In this document: positions 31,480 to 40,453 of the stretch, piece by piece
Position numbering within the stretch: position 1 is the first letter of the stretch
How the letters are laid out: each line of letters starts with the position of its first letter
Assembly: GCA_964634685.1 (NCBI GenBank)
Contig: CAZWLD010000015.1
Location: 1 to 43,014, forward strand
Length of the DNA: 43,014 bases
Origin: CAZWLD01 sp964634685
GTDB lineage: Bacteria > Bacillota_I > Bacilli_A > Acholeplasmatales > JAEDCM01
Direction: 5' to 3'
The notes under the pieces: generated by a model
What the model saw: only the letters and a program-made list of their open reading frames with translations
The model's database searches: none
Told to the model about the DNA's origin: nothing
Program-made: the position numbers and the translations under genes

Positions 31480-32550
31480 CTATTCCTTGTCTCCTTGTAG
31501 TTTTCTTTTTTGATCCTCATTAATCAATTGGTCTATTACTAAATCAAGCTTACCTTCAATTATCGCATCAAGTCTTTGAATTGTGAAATTGATACGATGG
31601 TCAGTCACACGATTTTGAGGATAATTGTAGGTTCTAATTTTTTCGCTACGATCGCCATGGCCGATTAATTGTTGGCGCTCTGAGCCTTCTTTTTCAAGAC
31701 GTTCCTGGAGCATTTTATCATACATTCTTGTCTTTAATAATAGAAGAGCAGCGGCTTTATTTTCATGTTGAGACTTATGAATTTGACACGCAACAAACAT
31801 TCCACTCGGAATATGCGTAACACGAACCGCTGAATAAGTTGTATTAACTGATTGTCCTCCCGGACCACTTGAGCAATATGTATCAAATCTTAATTCATTC
31901 ATATTTAATTCAAAGTCAATGTCCTCAGCTTCAGGCATAACTAAAACAGTAGCGGTTGAGGTTTGAATACGACCTTGAGCCTCAGTTTCGGGAACTCTTT
32001 GCACACGATGAGCTCCGGATTCATATTTTAAAAATGAATAAACAGACTCACCCGATACTTGGAATTCAATTTGCGAAAATCCTCCAGCAGCTCCATCAAT
32101 GGCATTGGTTACTTCAATTTTCCAACCCTTTGATTCAGCATAACGGGAATACATTCTAAATAAATCACCCGCAAAAATGTTTGCCTCATCACCACCAGCG
32201 GCACCTCTAATTTCCACAATAACATTCTTTTCATCATTAGGATCCTTAGGCAATAATAAAATCTTTAATTTTTCCTCTAATTCAGGAACCTTTGGTTTTA
32301 ATTCCTCTAATTCTAGCTGAGCCATCTCAACAATTTCCGGATCAGAATCCTTAGCTAACAGCTTAGCATCATCAATGGCAGCTAAAACTTGCTTATATTC
32401 ACGATAAACAACGATTACTTTTTCAATTGATCTTTGTTCCTTTGAGAGCTCAGTCATTCTTTTAATGTCTGTACAAATCTCGGGTTGACTTAATAAATCG
32501 TTGATTTCTTCATATCGTTTTTCCATTAATTCTAAACGATCATTAATCAT
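31480..32550 (-). CDS. prfA: Peptide chain release factor 1
   Basis: 356 aa; terminates translation at UAA and UAG. The codon-recognition tripeptide is PET (in RVPETEAQGR), as in Gram-positive RF1, and the peptidyl-hydrolysis motif is GGQ in SSGPGGQSVN. ATG 32550 has GAGG about 10 nt upstream, within the dnaB 3' end. Its GGQ glutamine is the expected substrate of the PrmC half of the fusion encoded downstream. Confidence 0.97.
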   Translation of the reverse strand: MINDRLELMEKRYEEINDLLSQPEICTDIKRMTELSKEQRSIEKVIVVYREYKQVLAAIDDAKLLAKDSDPEIVEMAQLELEELKPKVPELEEKLKILLLPKDPNDEKNVIVEIRGAAGGDEANIFAGDLFRMYSRYAESKGWKIEVTNAIDGAAGGFSQIEFQVSGESVYSFLKYESGAHRVQRVPETEAQGRIQTSTATVLVMPEAEDIDFELNMNELRFDTYCSSGPGGQSVNTTYSAVRVTHIPSGMFVACQIHKSQHENKAAALLLLKTRMYDKMLQERLEKEGSERQQLIGHGDRSEKIRTYNYPQNRVTDHRINFTIQRLDAIIEGKLDLVIDQLINEDQKRKLQGDKE

Positions 32551-32555
32551 AAAAT

Positions 32556-33908
32556 CTATTCCTCTTCTTCTCTATATTCTTCAGCCATATTTCTAAAACG
32601 GCTATATTCCGGCTGAAATAACAGGTCTATTTCTTCTCCTGAGGATCCAGCACGGTTTTTCGCAATAATCAATTCGGCTATTCCTGGTTTTTTTGATTTC
32701 TCTTTTTTATAGTATTCATCTCGATAAATAAACATAACAATATCCGCATCCTGCTCAATCGTTCCTGATTCACGCAAATCAGCCATCATTGGTTTTTTTT
32801 CCTCACGCTTTTCAACGTCACGTGATAGCTGAGCTAAAGCAATAATCGGAATTTTAAGCTCACGAGCTAACTGCTTTAAAGAACGAGAAATTCCCGCAAC
32901 CTCTTCTTGACGATTACCACGCGTACTATCACCAGTAATCAATTGAAGATAATCAATAACAACAAGGTCAAGCTTTCCTTCAGAATGTAGTTTACGGCAT
33001 TTAGCTCTTATCTCGCCTACCGTAATACCAGAACTATCATCAAAGAAAATATTTAGCTTTGATAATGATTCAACGCCAACCTGAAATTGTCGCCATTCTG
33101 TTGGATCTAAGATTCCTCCACGGATTTTTTTAGAATCAATTCCAGCTTCAGCGCTAATTAAACGCTCAACAATTTGATCAGATCCCATTTCCAAACTAAA
33201 AACACCAACACAGGCATGACCATTTTTATTCTTTCTCGCGACATTAACCGCAATATTCATCGCAAGCGCACTTTTTCCCATTGCCGGTCGAGCTGCTAAA
33301 ATAATTAGTTGCTCGGGATGTAATCCAAGAGTAATCTTATCTAATTTATAGAAATCTGTAACTAAGCCAGTAACCTGACCATGTAAGGCTCTTCTTTCTT
33401 CCGTTTTTCTAACAACATCAGAAGCCACGCTTGAAATTGAAGAAAATGTTGAGGTTCGTCTTTTTTTCGCAACCTGCATAATCTTATCTTCAACTAAATC
33501 GACATAATCAGTCGATGAAAGCTTCGGGTCATAACCCTTATCTAATAAATCACGGGTCGTATTAATTATTGCCCGCTTTAGGGACAAATCCTTAACTATT
33601 TGCATATAAGCCCCAACATTAGCTGCCGAAGGAACACTTTGGGCAATCGCCGCTAAATATTCAATTCCTCCAACTAGATGAAGCTTAGCTTGCTTTTCTA
33701 ATTCATCAGTAACTGTCATCAAGTCAATAGCCATTCCCGTCTGAAACAAAGCTCTCATCGCAAGAAAAATAGCTTGATGACGCTCCTCATAAAAATCTGA
33801 AGGATCCATTGTATCATTCATATTTTGAATTAGGATTGGATTAAGGAATACTGAACCTAAAACATATTGTTCGGCTTCACTATTAAAGGGTGTCACCTTT
33901 TTATCCAT
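32556..33908 (-). CDS. dnaB: Replicative DNA helicase DnaB
   Basis: 450-aa hexameric helicase (dnaC in Bacillus nomenclature). The N-terminal helical domain (about 1-110) is followed by a RecA-like core with Walker A AARPAMGKSA, Walker B LVVIDYLQLI, and the DLRESGTIEQDAD and AKNRAGSSGE motifs. There is no intein. ATG 33908 follows AGGTG by 6 nt. It lies 9 bp after the GdpP-L9 gene, matching the rplI-dnaB order of Firmicutes. Confidence 0.97.
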   Translation of the reverse strand: MDKKVTPFNSEAEQYVLGSVFLNPILIQNMNDTMDPSDFYEERHQAIFLAMRALFQTGMAIDLMTVTDELEKQAKLHLVGGIEYLAAIAQSVPSAANVGAYMQIVKDLSLKRAIINTTRDLLDKGYDPKLSSTDYVDLVEDKIMQVAKKRRTSTFSSISSVASDVVRKTEERRALHGQVTGLVTDFYKLDKITLGLHPEQLIILAARPAMGKSALAMNIAVNVARKNKNGHACVGVFSLEMGSDQIVERLISAEAGIDSKKIRGGILDPTEWRQFQVGVESLSKLNIFFDDSSGITVGEIRAKCRKLHSEGKLDLVVIDYLQLITGDSTRGNRQEEVAGISRSLKQLARELKIPIIALAQLSRDVEKREEKKPMMADLRESGTIEQDADIVMFIYRDEYYKKEKSKKPGIAELIIAKNRAGSSGEEIDLLFQPEYSRFRNMAEEYREEEE

Positions 33909-33917
33909 AAAACTCAC

Positions 33918-36347
33918 CTACTTTTCAAGAACATGAATTTGAATTTTTGCGGTTACATCCTTATGTAATTGAACCTCAGCCTCATAGATACCAAGAGAGT
34001 TAATATCCGAAGGCAAAACAATTTTTCTCTTATCAAGATGAATGTTGAATTGACGTTCAAATTCATCAGCGATTTGTTTAGTCGTAATACTACCAAAGAG
34101 CTTTCCATCGTCGCCCATTTTGATATAAACATCTACGCTCTTGTCTTCAATTTCTTCCTTTAACTTGTTCATTAATTGTAAATGAACCTCAGCAGCTTGA
34201 GCTTGAGCTTCCTTGTCTTCCTTCATTTTCTTAATGTTATCTGGAGTTGCTTCAATGGCCTTACCATTGCTGATTAAGAAATTACCATAGCCATTAGCCA
34301 CATCAATGATATCACCCTTAGCTCCTCTTCCTTTAACATCTTCTTGTAAAATTACTTTCATTTTTTCTTCACCATCCTGTAAATATTCTCTTTCTAATAT
34401 ATTAGCTAGCAACTTATAAACGGATTCAATATCCGTATTAGAAATCTGAACAGCAGCACTATTTAAGTGTCCTCCACCGCCCATCTCTTCCATAATTAAC
34501 TGAACATTAACATCCTGATATGATCTTGCACTAACACCAACCTGGTCAGTTCCAACAAAACCAATAGTAAAGGCCGCATCAACGCCATCAATATCTAATA
34601 GTCTTTCCGAAACCTGAGCTAATAAAACTCGGTCTAAAATGGTATTATCGGTATTTTTAACAACCGCATAGCGATCAAATAAAATCTCAACTTGATTTGC
34701 CAAAGATGAAATCGTGCGATAACGATCAATTTCATCACGTAAAAGGGTACGAACCTTAATCATATCAGCTCCATATTCCTTTAGAATACTTGCAACATCA
34801 AAGGTTCTTGAGCCTGTTCTAAAGGTAAAGTCATTTGTATCAACAACGATACCTGAAAGCATAATTGTTGCTTCAAAGGCACTGACACTAACCTTTTTAC
34901 CATAAAAAGGAAACATTTCAGTTATTAATTCAACACTTGAAGAAGCGTATGGTTCAACATAATTGAACAATGGGTCCTCAAATGTAACCTCACCACGGCG
35001 ATGATGGTCAATAACCGCAACCTTGCTAGCCTTTGCTAAAACATCCTGATTCATAATAATACGTGGAGATTGCGTATCGACAACAATCAACAAAGTAGTT
35101 GGCTTAATGCTTGCAATCGCATCAGATGCACCAATAAACAAATTAGCCAAAGCCACATGCTCTTTATTAATTATTTGATAAACCTTCGTAACAGTAGGAT
35201 CCAATTTTTCCTTCTCAATAACAATTCTCGTTTGTTTTTCGCTTGTTAAAGCCATTTTCGTAACGCCTAAAACAGCCCCAAGGCAATCGGTATCCATATT
35301 TGTATGACCCATAACTATAACATCTGAGGCTTCCTCGATTAAATCCTTTAGTGTTTGTGCCATTACACGAACTAAAACCTTTGATGATTTTTCTAAAGCA
35401 TTTGTCTTTCCACCAAAGTATTGAATTTTTTCATTTTGAATATTAACAACAACCTGGTCTCCACCACGTTTTTCAGCTAATTCAATGGCGTTTTGAGCAA
35501 ATGATCCTAATTCCTCATAACCAATATCCCAGCAGGCAATACCAAAGCTAGCAGTAATTCGTAAGGAATGCTCATTAGAAATTGATCTAATAGTGTTTAA
35601 AATCTCAAAGCGCTCAGCCATCATTTTACATAATTGACTATAATCACAAACCATCATCAAGCGGTCATCATCATAAGGCTTTAAAAAAGCTCCAAAATGG
35701 GAAACCCAATCAGAAATTTCTCCTAAATATTTACCACGCATTTCTGATTTTTCTTGCATATCGTAGCTAGCTAAGGATTCTTCCATATTATCAAGATAGA
35801 TGATACCAATGGCGGTTGTACGATCCTTATATTTATGGACTATTTCCTCACGTTCAGTTACATCGAACATATACAATAGCTTATTTTCTGGACGATAGAT
35901 TACATCATACTTCTTTTCATAGACAGCAATATTGATATTTTCATTGTTAGCCTTAATCTGTTCATATAAATCATTGTGAATAGCCATAAGTGGTCGTTCA
36001 ACTAATTTATTTTGAAAGATTGATTTAGCATATCGATTAGCCCATTTAATTTCATATTCATCATCAAAGATTATTATACCAACCGGAAGCTCATTGAAGG
36101 CTTCATCGCCGGCTCTTTTAACATGATAAGAAATATTGTTCCAAACCTCAAGTCGATTTTCAAGCCATTTGATTTTTTTATCCTTATTGTTACTAATATA
36201 GGAATAGGCAATAAAAGCTAATCCTAAAGAAATTAGAACAATGCAGCTTATTAAAATAATATTTGGAATTTGCCAATCAATTGAAAGGAAAAAAATGGAA
36301 GCAGCTAAGCCGATGGCTAAGGCTACTAGCGCAATAATTCTCTTCAT
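33918..36347 (-). CDS. gdpP: GdpP c-di-AMP phosphodiesterase fused to ribosomal protein L9
   Basis: 809 aa in one uninterrupted frame. Residues 1-660 are GdpP: two membrane helices (about 4-23, 27-50), a PAS-like domain (60-165), a degenerate GGDEF domain (175-305), a DHH phosphodiesterase domain (GHTNMDTD 347-354, D424, DHH 447-449, D503) and DHHA1 with GGGGH (623-627). It hydrolyses c-di-AMP at the membrane. Residues 663-809 are a complete ribosomal protein L9 (MKVILQEDVKGRGAKGDI, then YGNFLI, then a C-terminal domain). In Bacillus gdpP and rplI are separate adjacent genes. An internal ATG with a possible ribosome site could also release free L9. Confidence 0.95.
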   Translation of the reverse strand: MKRIIALVALAIGLAASIFFLSIDWQIPNIILISCIVLISLGLAFIAYSYISNNKDKKIKWLENRLEVWNNISYHVKRAGDEAFNELPVGIIIFDDEYEIKWANRYAKSIFQNKLVERPLMAIHNDLYEQIKANNENINIAVYEKKYDVIYRPENKLLYMFDVTEREEIVHKYKDRTTAIGIIYLDNMEESLASYDMQEKSEMRGKYLGEISDWVSHFGAFLKPYDDDRLMMVCDYSQLCKMMAERFEILNTIRSISNEHSLRITASFGIACWDIGYEELGSFAQNAIELAEKRGGDQVVVNIQNEKIQYFGGKTNALEKSSKVLVRVMAQTLKDLIEEASDVIVMGHTNMDTDCLGAVLGVTKMALTSEKQTRIVIEKEKLDPTVTKVYQIINKEHVALANLFIGASDAIASIKPTTLLIVVDTQSPRIIMNQDVLAKASKVAVIDHHRRGEVTFEDPLFNYVEPYASSSVELITEMFPFYGKKVSVSAFEATIMLSGIVVDTNDFTFRTGSRTFDVASILKEYGADMIKVRTLLRDEIDRYRTISSLANQVEILFDRYAVVKNTDNTILDRVLLAQVSERLLDIDGVDAAFTIGFVGTDQVGVSARSYQDVNVQLIMEEMGGGGHLNSAAVQISNTDIESVYKLLANILEREYLQDGEEKMKVILQEDVKGRGAKGDIIDVANGYGNFLISNGKAIEATPDNIKKMKEDKEAQAQAAEVHLQLMNKLKEEIEDKSVDVYIKMGDDGKLFGSITTKQIADEFERQFNIHLDKRKIVLPSDINSLGIYEAEVQLHKDVTAKIQIHVLEK
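34359..34378 (-). promoter_or_regulatory. Possible internal ribosome site and start for stand-alone L9
   Basis: Inside the fusion gene the minus strand reads AGGATGGTGAAGAAAAAATG; this ATG (34361-34359) is the exact natural first codon of L9. GGTG lies 8 nt before it. Internal initiation would give a 147-aa L9 (33918-34361). Confidence 0.45.
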
Positions 36348-36367
36348 AAAATCACCGTCCTTTATTT

Positions 36368-36396
36368 ATTATATCAATAATATTGATAATTTACAA
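36368..36396 (-). promoter_or_regulatory. SigA-type promoter of the gdpP-dnaB-prfA operon
   Basis: The minus strand reads TTGTAA, a 17-bp spacer, then TATAAT with a TG extension, about 21 nt before the gdpP start. Confidence 0.7.
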
Positions 36397-36412
36397 TATT
36401 TACGAAAAAAAA

Positions 36413-36437
36413 GAGAGTAAGATAAACATCTCCTCTC
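36413..36437 (-). terminator. Terminator of the HTH/GyrI-like regulator gene
   Basis: GAGAG / CTCTC outer stem with an inner AGAT / ATCT pairing and a T8 tract on the minus strand. Confidence 0.75.
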
Positions 36438-36444
36438 ATACGTT

Positions 36445-37110
36445 TTACTTGCAAGCTATATAAATATCCATGGTTTCTCCAGCGGTTTCAAAGCATGGAA
36501 TAACATCCTCGACATGCTCTAACCCATTTGTTCGCATAAAATCGGCTAACGTTTGATAGGCTCCTGGAATCGTAACAAACGGATTATCAAATGGTTTTTC
36601 GATATGAATAGCCGCATATTTATGATCCTTTTGTTCTTTGATCTCTATATTTTTAGGATTTATTCCATCCGGAATTATCCATGTGGCTGTATAACCATGC
36701 ATTTTAAAGACATTAACTTGTTCAATTGATAAATTCGGAAAATCCCAACCTATCAACTTAGGATTTAAATCACCATTCTTTTTTGCCAAACTAAACATTT
36801 TATCAAGAGCATCTGATTCGGGATCAGTGCTAATTACTGTGTATTGAGTATAGCGAAAGGCTTTAACTTCTTCAACCCTGATGTTAGTATATTTCGAACT
36901 ACATTTAACCATATCATCTCTAAATAAACTATCTAACGAACAATTAAAAATTTTGCAAAGATCTAAAGCCTTGTCCATCTCTGGCTTTGCCACATCCATT
37001 TCCCATTTTGAAATTGTTTGACGACTTACATCTAATCTATTAGCCAAGTCTTCTTGTGTCATGCTTCCGCTAAGTTTGCGTAAATATTGAAGATTATTTC
37101 CAAAACTCAT
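36445..37110 (-). CDS. XRE-family HTH regulator with GyrI-like effector domain
   Basis: 221 aa. The N-terminal XRE helix-turn-helix (about 5-62; MTQEDLANRLDVSRQTISKWE) is followed by a GyrI/AraC-type effector-binding domain (about 75-220; YTATWIIPDG, IPGAYQTLADFM, MDIYIACK). Such proteins sense small, often hydrophobic molecules. ATG 37110 has GGAGG at 8 nt. An 8-bp inverted repeat lies in its promoter and suggests autoregulation. It is a single gene. Confidence 0.87.
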   Translation of the reverse strand: MSFGNNLQYLRKLSGSMTQEDLANRLDVSRQTISKWEMDVAKPEMDKALDLCKIFNCSLDSLFRDDMVKCSSKYTNIRVEEVKAFRYTQYTVISTDPESDALDKMFSLAKKNGDLNPKLIGWDFPNLSIEQVNVFKMHGYTATWIIPDGINPKNIEIKEQKDHKYAAIHIEKPFDNPFVTIPGAYQTLADFMRTNGLEHVEDVIPCFETAGETMDIYIACK

Positions 37111-37163
37111 ATTATTTTCCTCCATTTATGTCTTTTGCTTCGCGATGCACTTATATGATAACA

Positions 37164-37187
37164 TAGATAAACTCCTTTATCTACCAA
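37164..37187 (-). promoter_or_regulatory. Promoter with operator-like inverted repeat upstream of the HTH/GyrI-like gene
   Basis: TAGATAAA / TTTATCTA, a perfect 8-bp inverted repeat with a 4-bp spacer (37164-37183). It lies between a possible -35 TTGGTA (37182-37187) and a -10-like TATGTT (37160-37165) on the minus strand. A repressor bound there would block the promoter. Confidence 0.5.
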
Positions 37188-37276
37188 CTTAAACGGGCAT
37201 TTTAAAACACTTACGCTACTTCAAGTTGCATAAATTTCTATGAAAAAATGTTACTACGCAATATTACACAACATAA

Positions 37277-38584
37277 TTAAACGAACATAATCATATATAT
37301 TGGCAATGTGATTAAATTTGATTTTATTTCTGCTCGATTTTCATTTCCAAATACCATTCCTCTTTTTAAATTATATGGCTCCTTAACTAATTTAGGAATA
37401 GCTCGAAAATTATTTTGATCATTCCCTGATTTAATTTCAATTGGCAAAATTGTAAGATTATCATAGTCATTAATTAAAAAATCCACTTCTCCCACCTTTT
37501 TACTATCAAAATAGAATAAGTCATGGCCATGAGCTAATAATTCCATCGCACAAGCAGTTTCATATACACTCCCTAAATTGATATTGAAATCCTTATCAAG
37601 GATAGCATTAATATTATTTCTATATAAGATGTTAGAAAGTATGCCTACATCATTATAGTAAAGCTTTATTAAATTTTTACATGAAGATTCAACTAACGGA
37701 TAAACAGGATTAGAAACAGCTTTAACCCCTAAAGAAATACCCGAATTAATTAGATATTCAAATTCATCCTGATACTTTAATAAATTAGCATTTCTGATAT
37801 TTTCTATTTCTTTAAATTTTATTCTTTTAACTTTATTTTCCATATAAGAAGACAAATAATCATATATCGTTCTTATTTTCAATTTATGCTCTTCATCGTA
37901 TTTAGATGCATCATCTTTATAATACGAATATATATCATTTTGGACATTTCTTGTTCTTGCAATATTCGAATTTAAAAATTCTTTTATAGCATCTGGCAAT
38001 CCTCCGCAAATTAAATATTCTTTAAATTTTCGAAGAATCGTTTTATGTATCGAATCTTGAACAACAGATAATGATTCATAACACTCTTTTAAATACTGAA
38101 TTATTGAAGTATTAATACCACTAGCTAGAAGAAACTCTTCAAAATCTAAAGGATACATCTTAATCTCTTCTATGCTTCCCATTGGTATGAACTCATGCTT
38201 CATAGCAATACCAAGTAAAGAACCACTGGCAATGTAGCGATATTTGTTTTCTTTCTTTAAAGGCTTTAATAAAGAAATTAAATTAGGATATACTTGAATC
38301 TCATCAATAAAAATTATCGTATCACTACTATCATTAAGGTCATTACCATACAATGCACTAACCTGCAAATAAAAATCTCTAGTAGTCTTAATATTATCAA
38401 ATAGCCTATCGCCATCGTTATCTTCTTGCATATTGATTTCGATATAATGCTTAAAGCATTTCTTTGCCGTTTCTCTAATAATAAAGCTTTTCCCTATTTG
38501 TCTCGCTCCAGTAACGATAAGAATTCTATCATTAGTGTTCTCATAATATTCATATAATCTCTTTTCAATTTTTCGATAAAACAT
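37277..38584 (-). CDS. AAA ATPase with DUF4143 (PD-(D/E)XK-like) C-terminal domain
   Basis: 435 aa. An AAA_14 P-loop (VTGARQIGKSFI) and Walker B (TIIFIDEIQVYPNL) are followed by the DUF4143 region, whose EVDFLI...PIEIKSG resembles a PD-(D/E)XK nuclease core. This family is widespread in gut Firmicutes, often in many copies, and its role is not established. ATG 38584 has AAGGA at 8 nt. The promoter overlaps three copies of a 12-13 bp repeat. It is a single gene, perhaps recently acquired. Confidence 0.87.
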   Translation of the reverse strand: MFYRKIEKRLYEYYENTNDRILIVTGARQIGKSFIIRETAKKCFKHYIEINMQEDNDGDRLFDNIKTTRDFYLQVSALYGNDLNDSSDTIIFIDEIQVYPNLISLLKPLKKENKYRYIASGSLLGIAMKHEFIPMGSIEEIKMYPLDFEEFLLASGINTSIIQYLKECYESLSVVQDSIHKTILRKFKEYLICGGLPDAIKEFLNSNIARTRNVQNDIYSYYKDDASKYDEEHKLKIRTIYDYLSSYMENKVKRIKFKEIENIRNANLLKYQDEFEYLINSGISLGVKAVSNPVYPLVESSCKNLIKLYYNDVGILSNILYRNNINAILDKDFNINLGSVYETACAMELLAHGHDLFYFDSKKVGEVDFLINDYDNLTILPIEIKSGNDQNNFRAIPKLVKEPYNLKRGMVFGNENRAEIKSNLITLPIYMIMFV

Positions 38585-38602
38585 ATAAATCATCCTTCAC
38601 AA

Positions 38603-38683
38603 AGTGTTTTTCCAATAATATTATACATCAAAAAAGTGTTTTTTCCAATAAATTTTACTTGTGAAAATAGTGTTTTTCCAAAA
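38603..38683. repeat. Three direct repeats AGTGTTTTTCCAA in the ATPase promoter
   Basis: Copies start at about 38603, 38635 and 38669 (the middle one has one extra T), spaced 32 and 34 bp, close to three helical turns. The middle copy contains the -35 and the first lies over the predicted transcript start. They look like binding sites for a repressor or for the ATPase itself. Confidence 0.7.
38620..38648 (-). promoter_or_regulatory. SigA-type promoter of the DUF4143 ATPase
   Basis: The minus strand reads TTGGAA, a 17-bp spacer, then TATAAT. The -35 is part of the middle copy of the repeat. Confidence 0.7.
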
Positions 38684-38685
38684 AA

Positions 38686-38705
38686 GGCCACTCATATGAG
38701 TGACC
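38686..38705 (-). terminator. Terminator of the tryptophan ABC operon
   Basis: A nearly perfect palindrome GGTCACTCAT / ATGAGTGGCC (one wobble), followed by a T6 tract on the minus strand, downstream of the ABC ATPase gene. Confidence 0.8.
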
Positions 38706-38746
38706 ATAGTTTTTGCCATAATAAATTCGAAAACAAAAGAATTCTT

Positions 38747-39517
38747 TTATTTTTCAGAAAACAAAATATTATCCGAAAAATGCTTTGAATACATAGCTAA
38801 TAAATCGCTCTCTGTTGCATTTTTCTTATCTTCATTCTTTAAATCAACAACGACCTTACCGTCATTTAAAATGATTAATCTATTTCCATATTCTAAAGCT
38901 GTCTTTAAATTATGAGTAATCATCAGCGTTGTAATCTTTTTCGTCGTTACGATTTTATTCGTTATTTTCATAACAGTATCTTGGGTTTTGGGATCTAGTG
39001 CGGCTGTATGCTCGTCAAGTAATAAAAGCTTGGGATTATAATTTGTTGCCATATATAAGGTTAGGGCCTGTCTTTGACCACCAGAAAGGGCCTTTGCATA
39101 GGTATCAAGCTGATTTTCTAGGCCTAATCCATAATCCAATAAATCTTCCTTTGCTTGGTTTCTAAAATCTCTTTTAAATCCAAAGAAGGTTTTTTTTCTT
39201 GTTGATAAAAGCATATTATCAAATACTCGTAAATTAGGTGCTGTTCCCCTCAATGGATCCTGATAAACAACGCCAATATCCTTAGCTCTTTTATGCTGCG
39301 AAATTGAATCGATTTCTTTGCCATCTAAAGTAATTTTACCAACATAAGGAATCGAACCTAAGATAGCATTAAATAGGGTTGATTTGCCAGCTCCATTGGA
39401 ACCTAAAAGCACGATAAAATCGCCATTTTCTACTTCCAAATTGAAGTTTTTTAAAACTAGCTTTTCGGATGGAGTATTCAAATTAAATCCAACTGATAAA
39501 TTTTCAATTTTAAGCAT
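38747..39517 (-). CDS. trpZ: TrpZ-like ABC transporter ATP-binding protein
   Basis: 256-aa ABC ATPase: Walker A GSNGAGKST, signature LSGGQRQALTLYMA, Walker B LLLLDEHTAALDP, H-loop ITHNL. The EHTAALDP variant is typical of ATPases paired with this type of substrate-binding protein. It is the third gene of the operon (binding protein, permease, ATPase). Its start overlaps the permease stop by 8 nt. Specificity for tryptophan is inferred from the Trp T-box upstream. Confidence 0.9.
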   Translation of the reverse strand: MLKIENLSVGFNLNTPSEKLVLKNFNLEVENGDFIVLLGSNGAGKSTLFNAILGSIPYVGKITLDGKEIDSISQHKRAKDIGVVYQDPLRGTAPNLRVFDNMLLSTRKKTFFGFKRDFRNQAKEDLLDYGLGLENQLDTYAKALSGGQRQALTLYMATNYNPKLLLLDEHTAALDPKTQDTVMKITNKIVTTKKITTLMITHNLKTALEYGNRLIILNDGKVVVDLKNEDKKNATESDLLAMYSKHFSDNILFSEK

Positions 39518-40430
39518 TTAAATCCTCCTCCTTTGAAAGGCGCTCAAATATTTTATTCATGTTCTTTTTATTAGTATATCGATCAAAAATGATGCTTCCA
39601 ACAAGAATGATAATTAAGAAAATAGCTTGGACTAGCTGCATATCCCTTGCTTGTAAAAAATCAATTTCAAGTGCGATATTATAGATCAGTCTATATACTA
39701 CAGATCCTCCAATTATACCTAACAAAATTAAGTCAATACTATGCTTCCTTAACGTAATAACCTCACCAATTATTATCGTTGCAACACCAACAACCATTAC
39801 GCCCTTTTCAATATTTGAAAAATATGTCCCCTGAAATTCAACAAATAATGCCCCAGCTAACGCCACTAATCCATTAGATAACATCAAGCCGATTATTTTC
39901 ATTAAATCCGTGGAAATACATTGGGTCTTTGTCATTTGCTCGTTATCACCGGTTGCTCTTAGCGATAAACCAAGCTTAGTTCTGAAGAAAAAGGATATGG
40001 AAGCAGCAATTAATATTGTAATTCCTAAAAGAACTAAAAGCTTCAAGACATCATTTTTAGGGAATATCGTATTATTAGCAAAAGCTATTACCGTAGTGCT
40101 ATTGGTAACTATTAAATTAATAGAATAAAAAGCTGTAAGAGTTAATATTCCCGATAGGATGGCATTAATTTTAAGCTTTGTATGAAGTAATGCCGTGAAT
40201 AATCCTGCAATAGCACCTCCTATAAAAGCAACAATTAACCCTAAAATAGGATTTAAATTCTTGCAGCATAAGCCACATAATGCGGCTCCAAATCCATAGG
40301 ATGCTTCGATTGTTAAATCGGTTATGTTTAATATTCGAAAGGAAATAAACACGCCAAAACCTAAAATTCCAAATATTAATGAAATGCTTAATATATCAAC
40401 ATTCAGAATCGATAAAAATCCTAAAATCAT
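39510..40430 (-). CDS. trpY: TrpY-like ABC transporter permease
   Basis: 306-aa integral membrane protein with about eight to nine helices, of the branched-chain amino-acid-type permease fold (LIFGILGFGVFISFRILNITDLTIEASYGFGAA near the N-terminus). A second conserved stretch, GLSLRATGDNEQMTKTQCI, is the cytoplasmic coupling region. ATG 40430 is used, with GGTG 6 nt upstream. It lies between the binding-protein and ATPase genes. Confidence 0.9.
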   Translation of the reverse strand: MILGFLSILNVDILSISLIFGILGFGVFISFRILNITDLTIEASYGFGAALCGLCCKNLNPILGLIVAFIGGAIAGLFTALLHTKLKINAILSGILTLTAFYSINLIVTNSTTVIAFANNTIFPKNDVLKLLVLLGITILIAASISFFFRTKLGLSLRATGDNEQMTKTQCISTDLMKIIGLMLSNGLVALAGALFVEFQGTYFSNIEKGVMVVGVATIIIGEVITLRKHSIDLILLGIIGGSVVYRLIYNIALEIDFLQARDMQLVQAIFLIIILVGSIIFDRYTNKKNMNKIFERLSKEEDLNA

Positions 40431-40453
40431 TACCCTCACCACTTTCTATAAAA

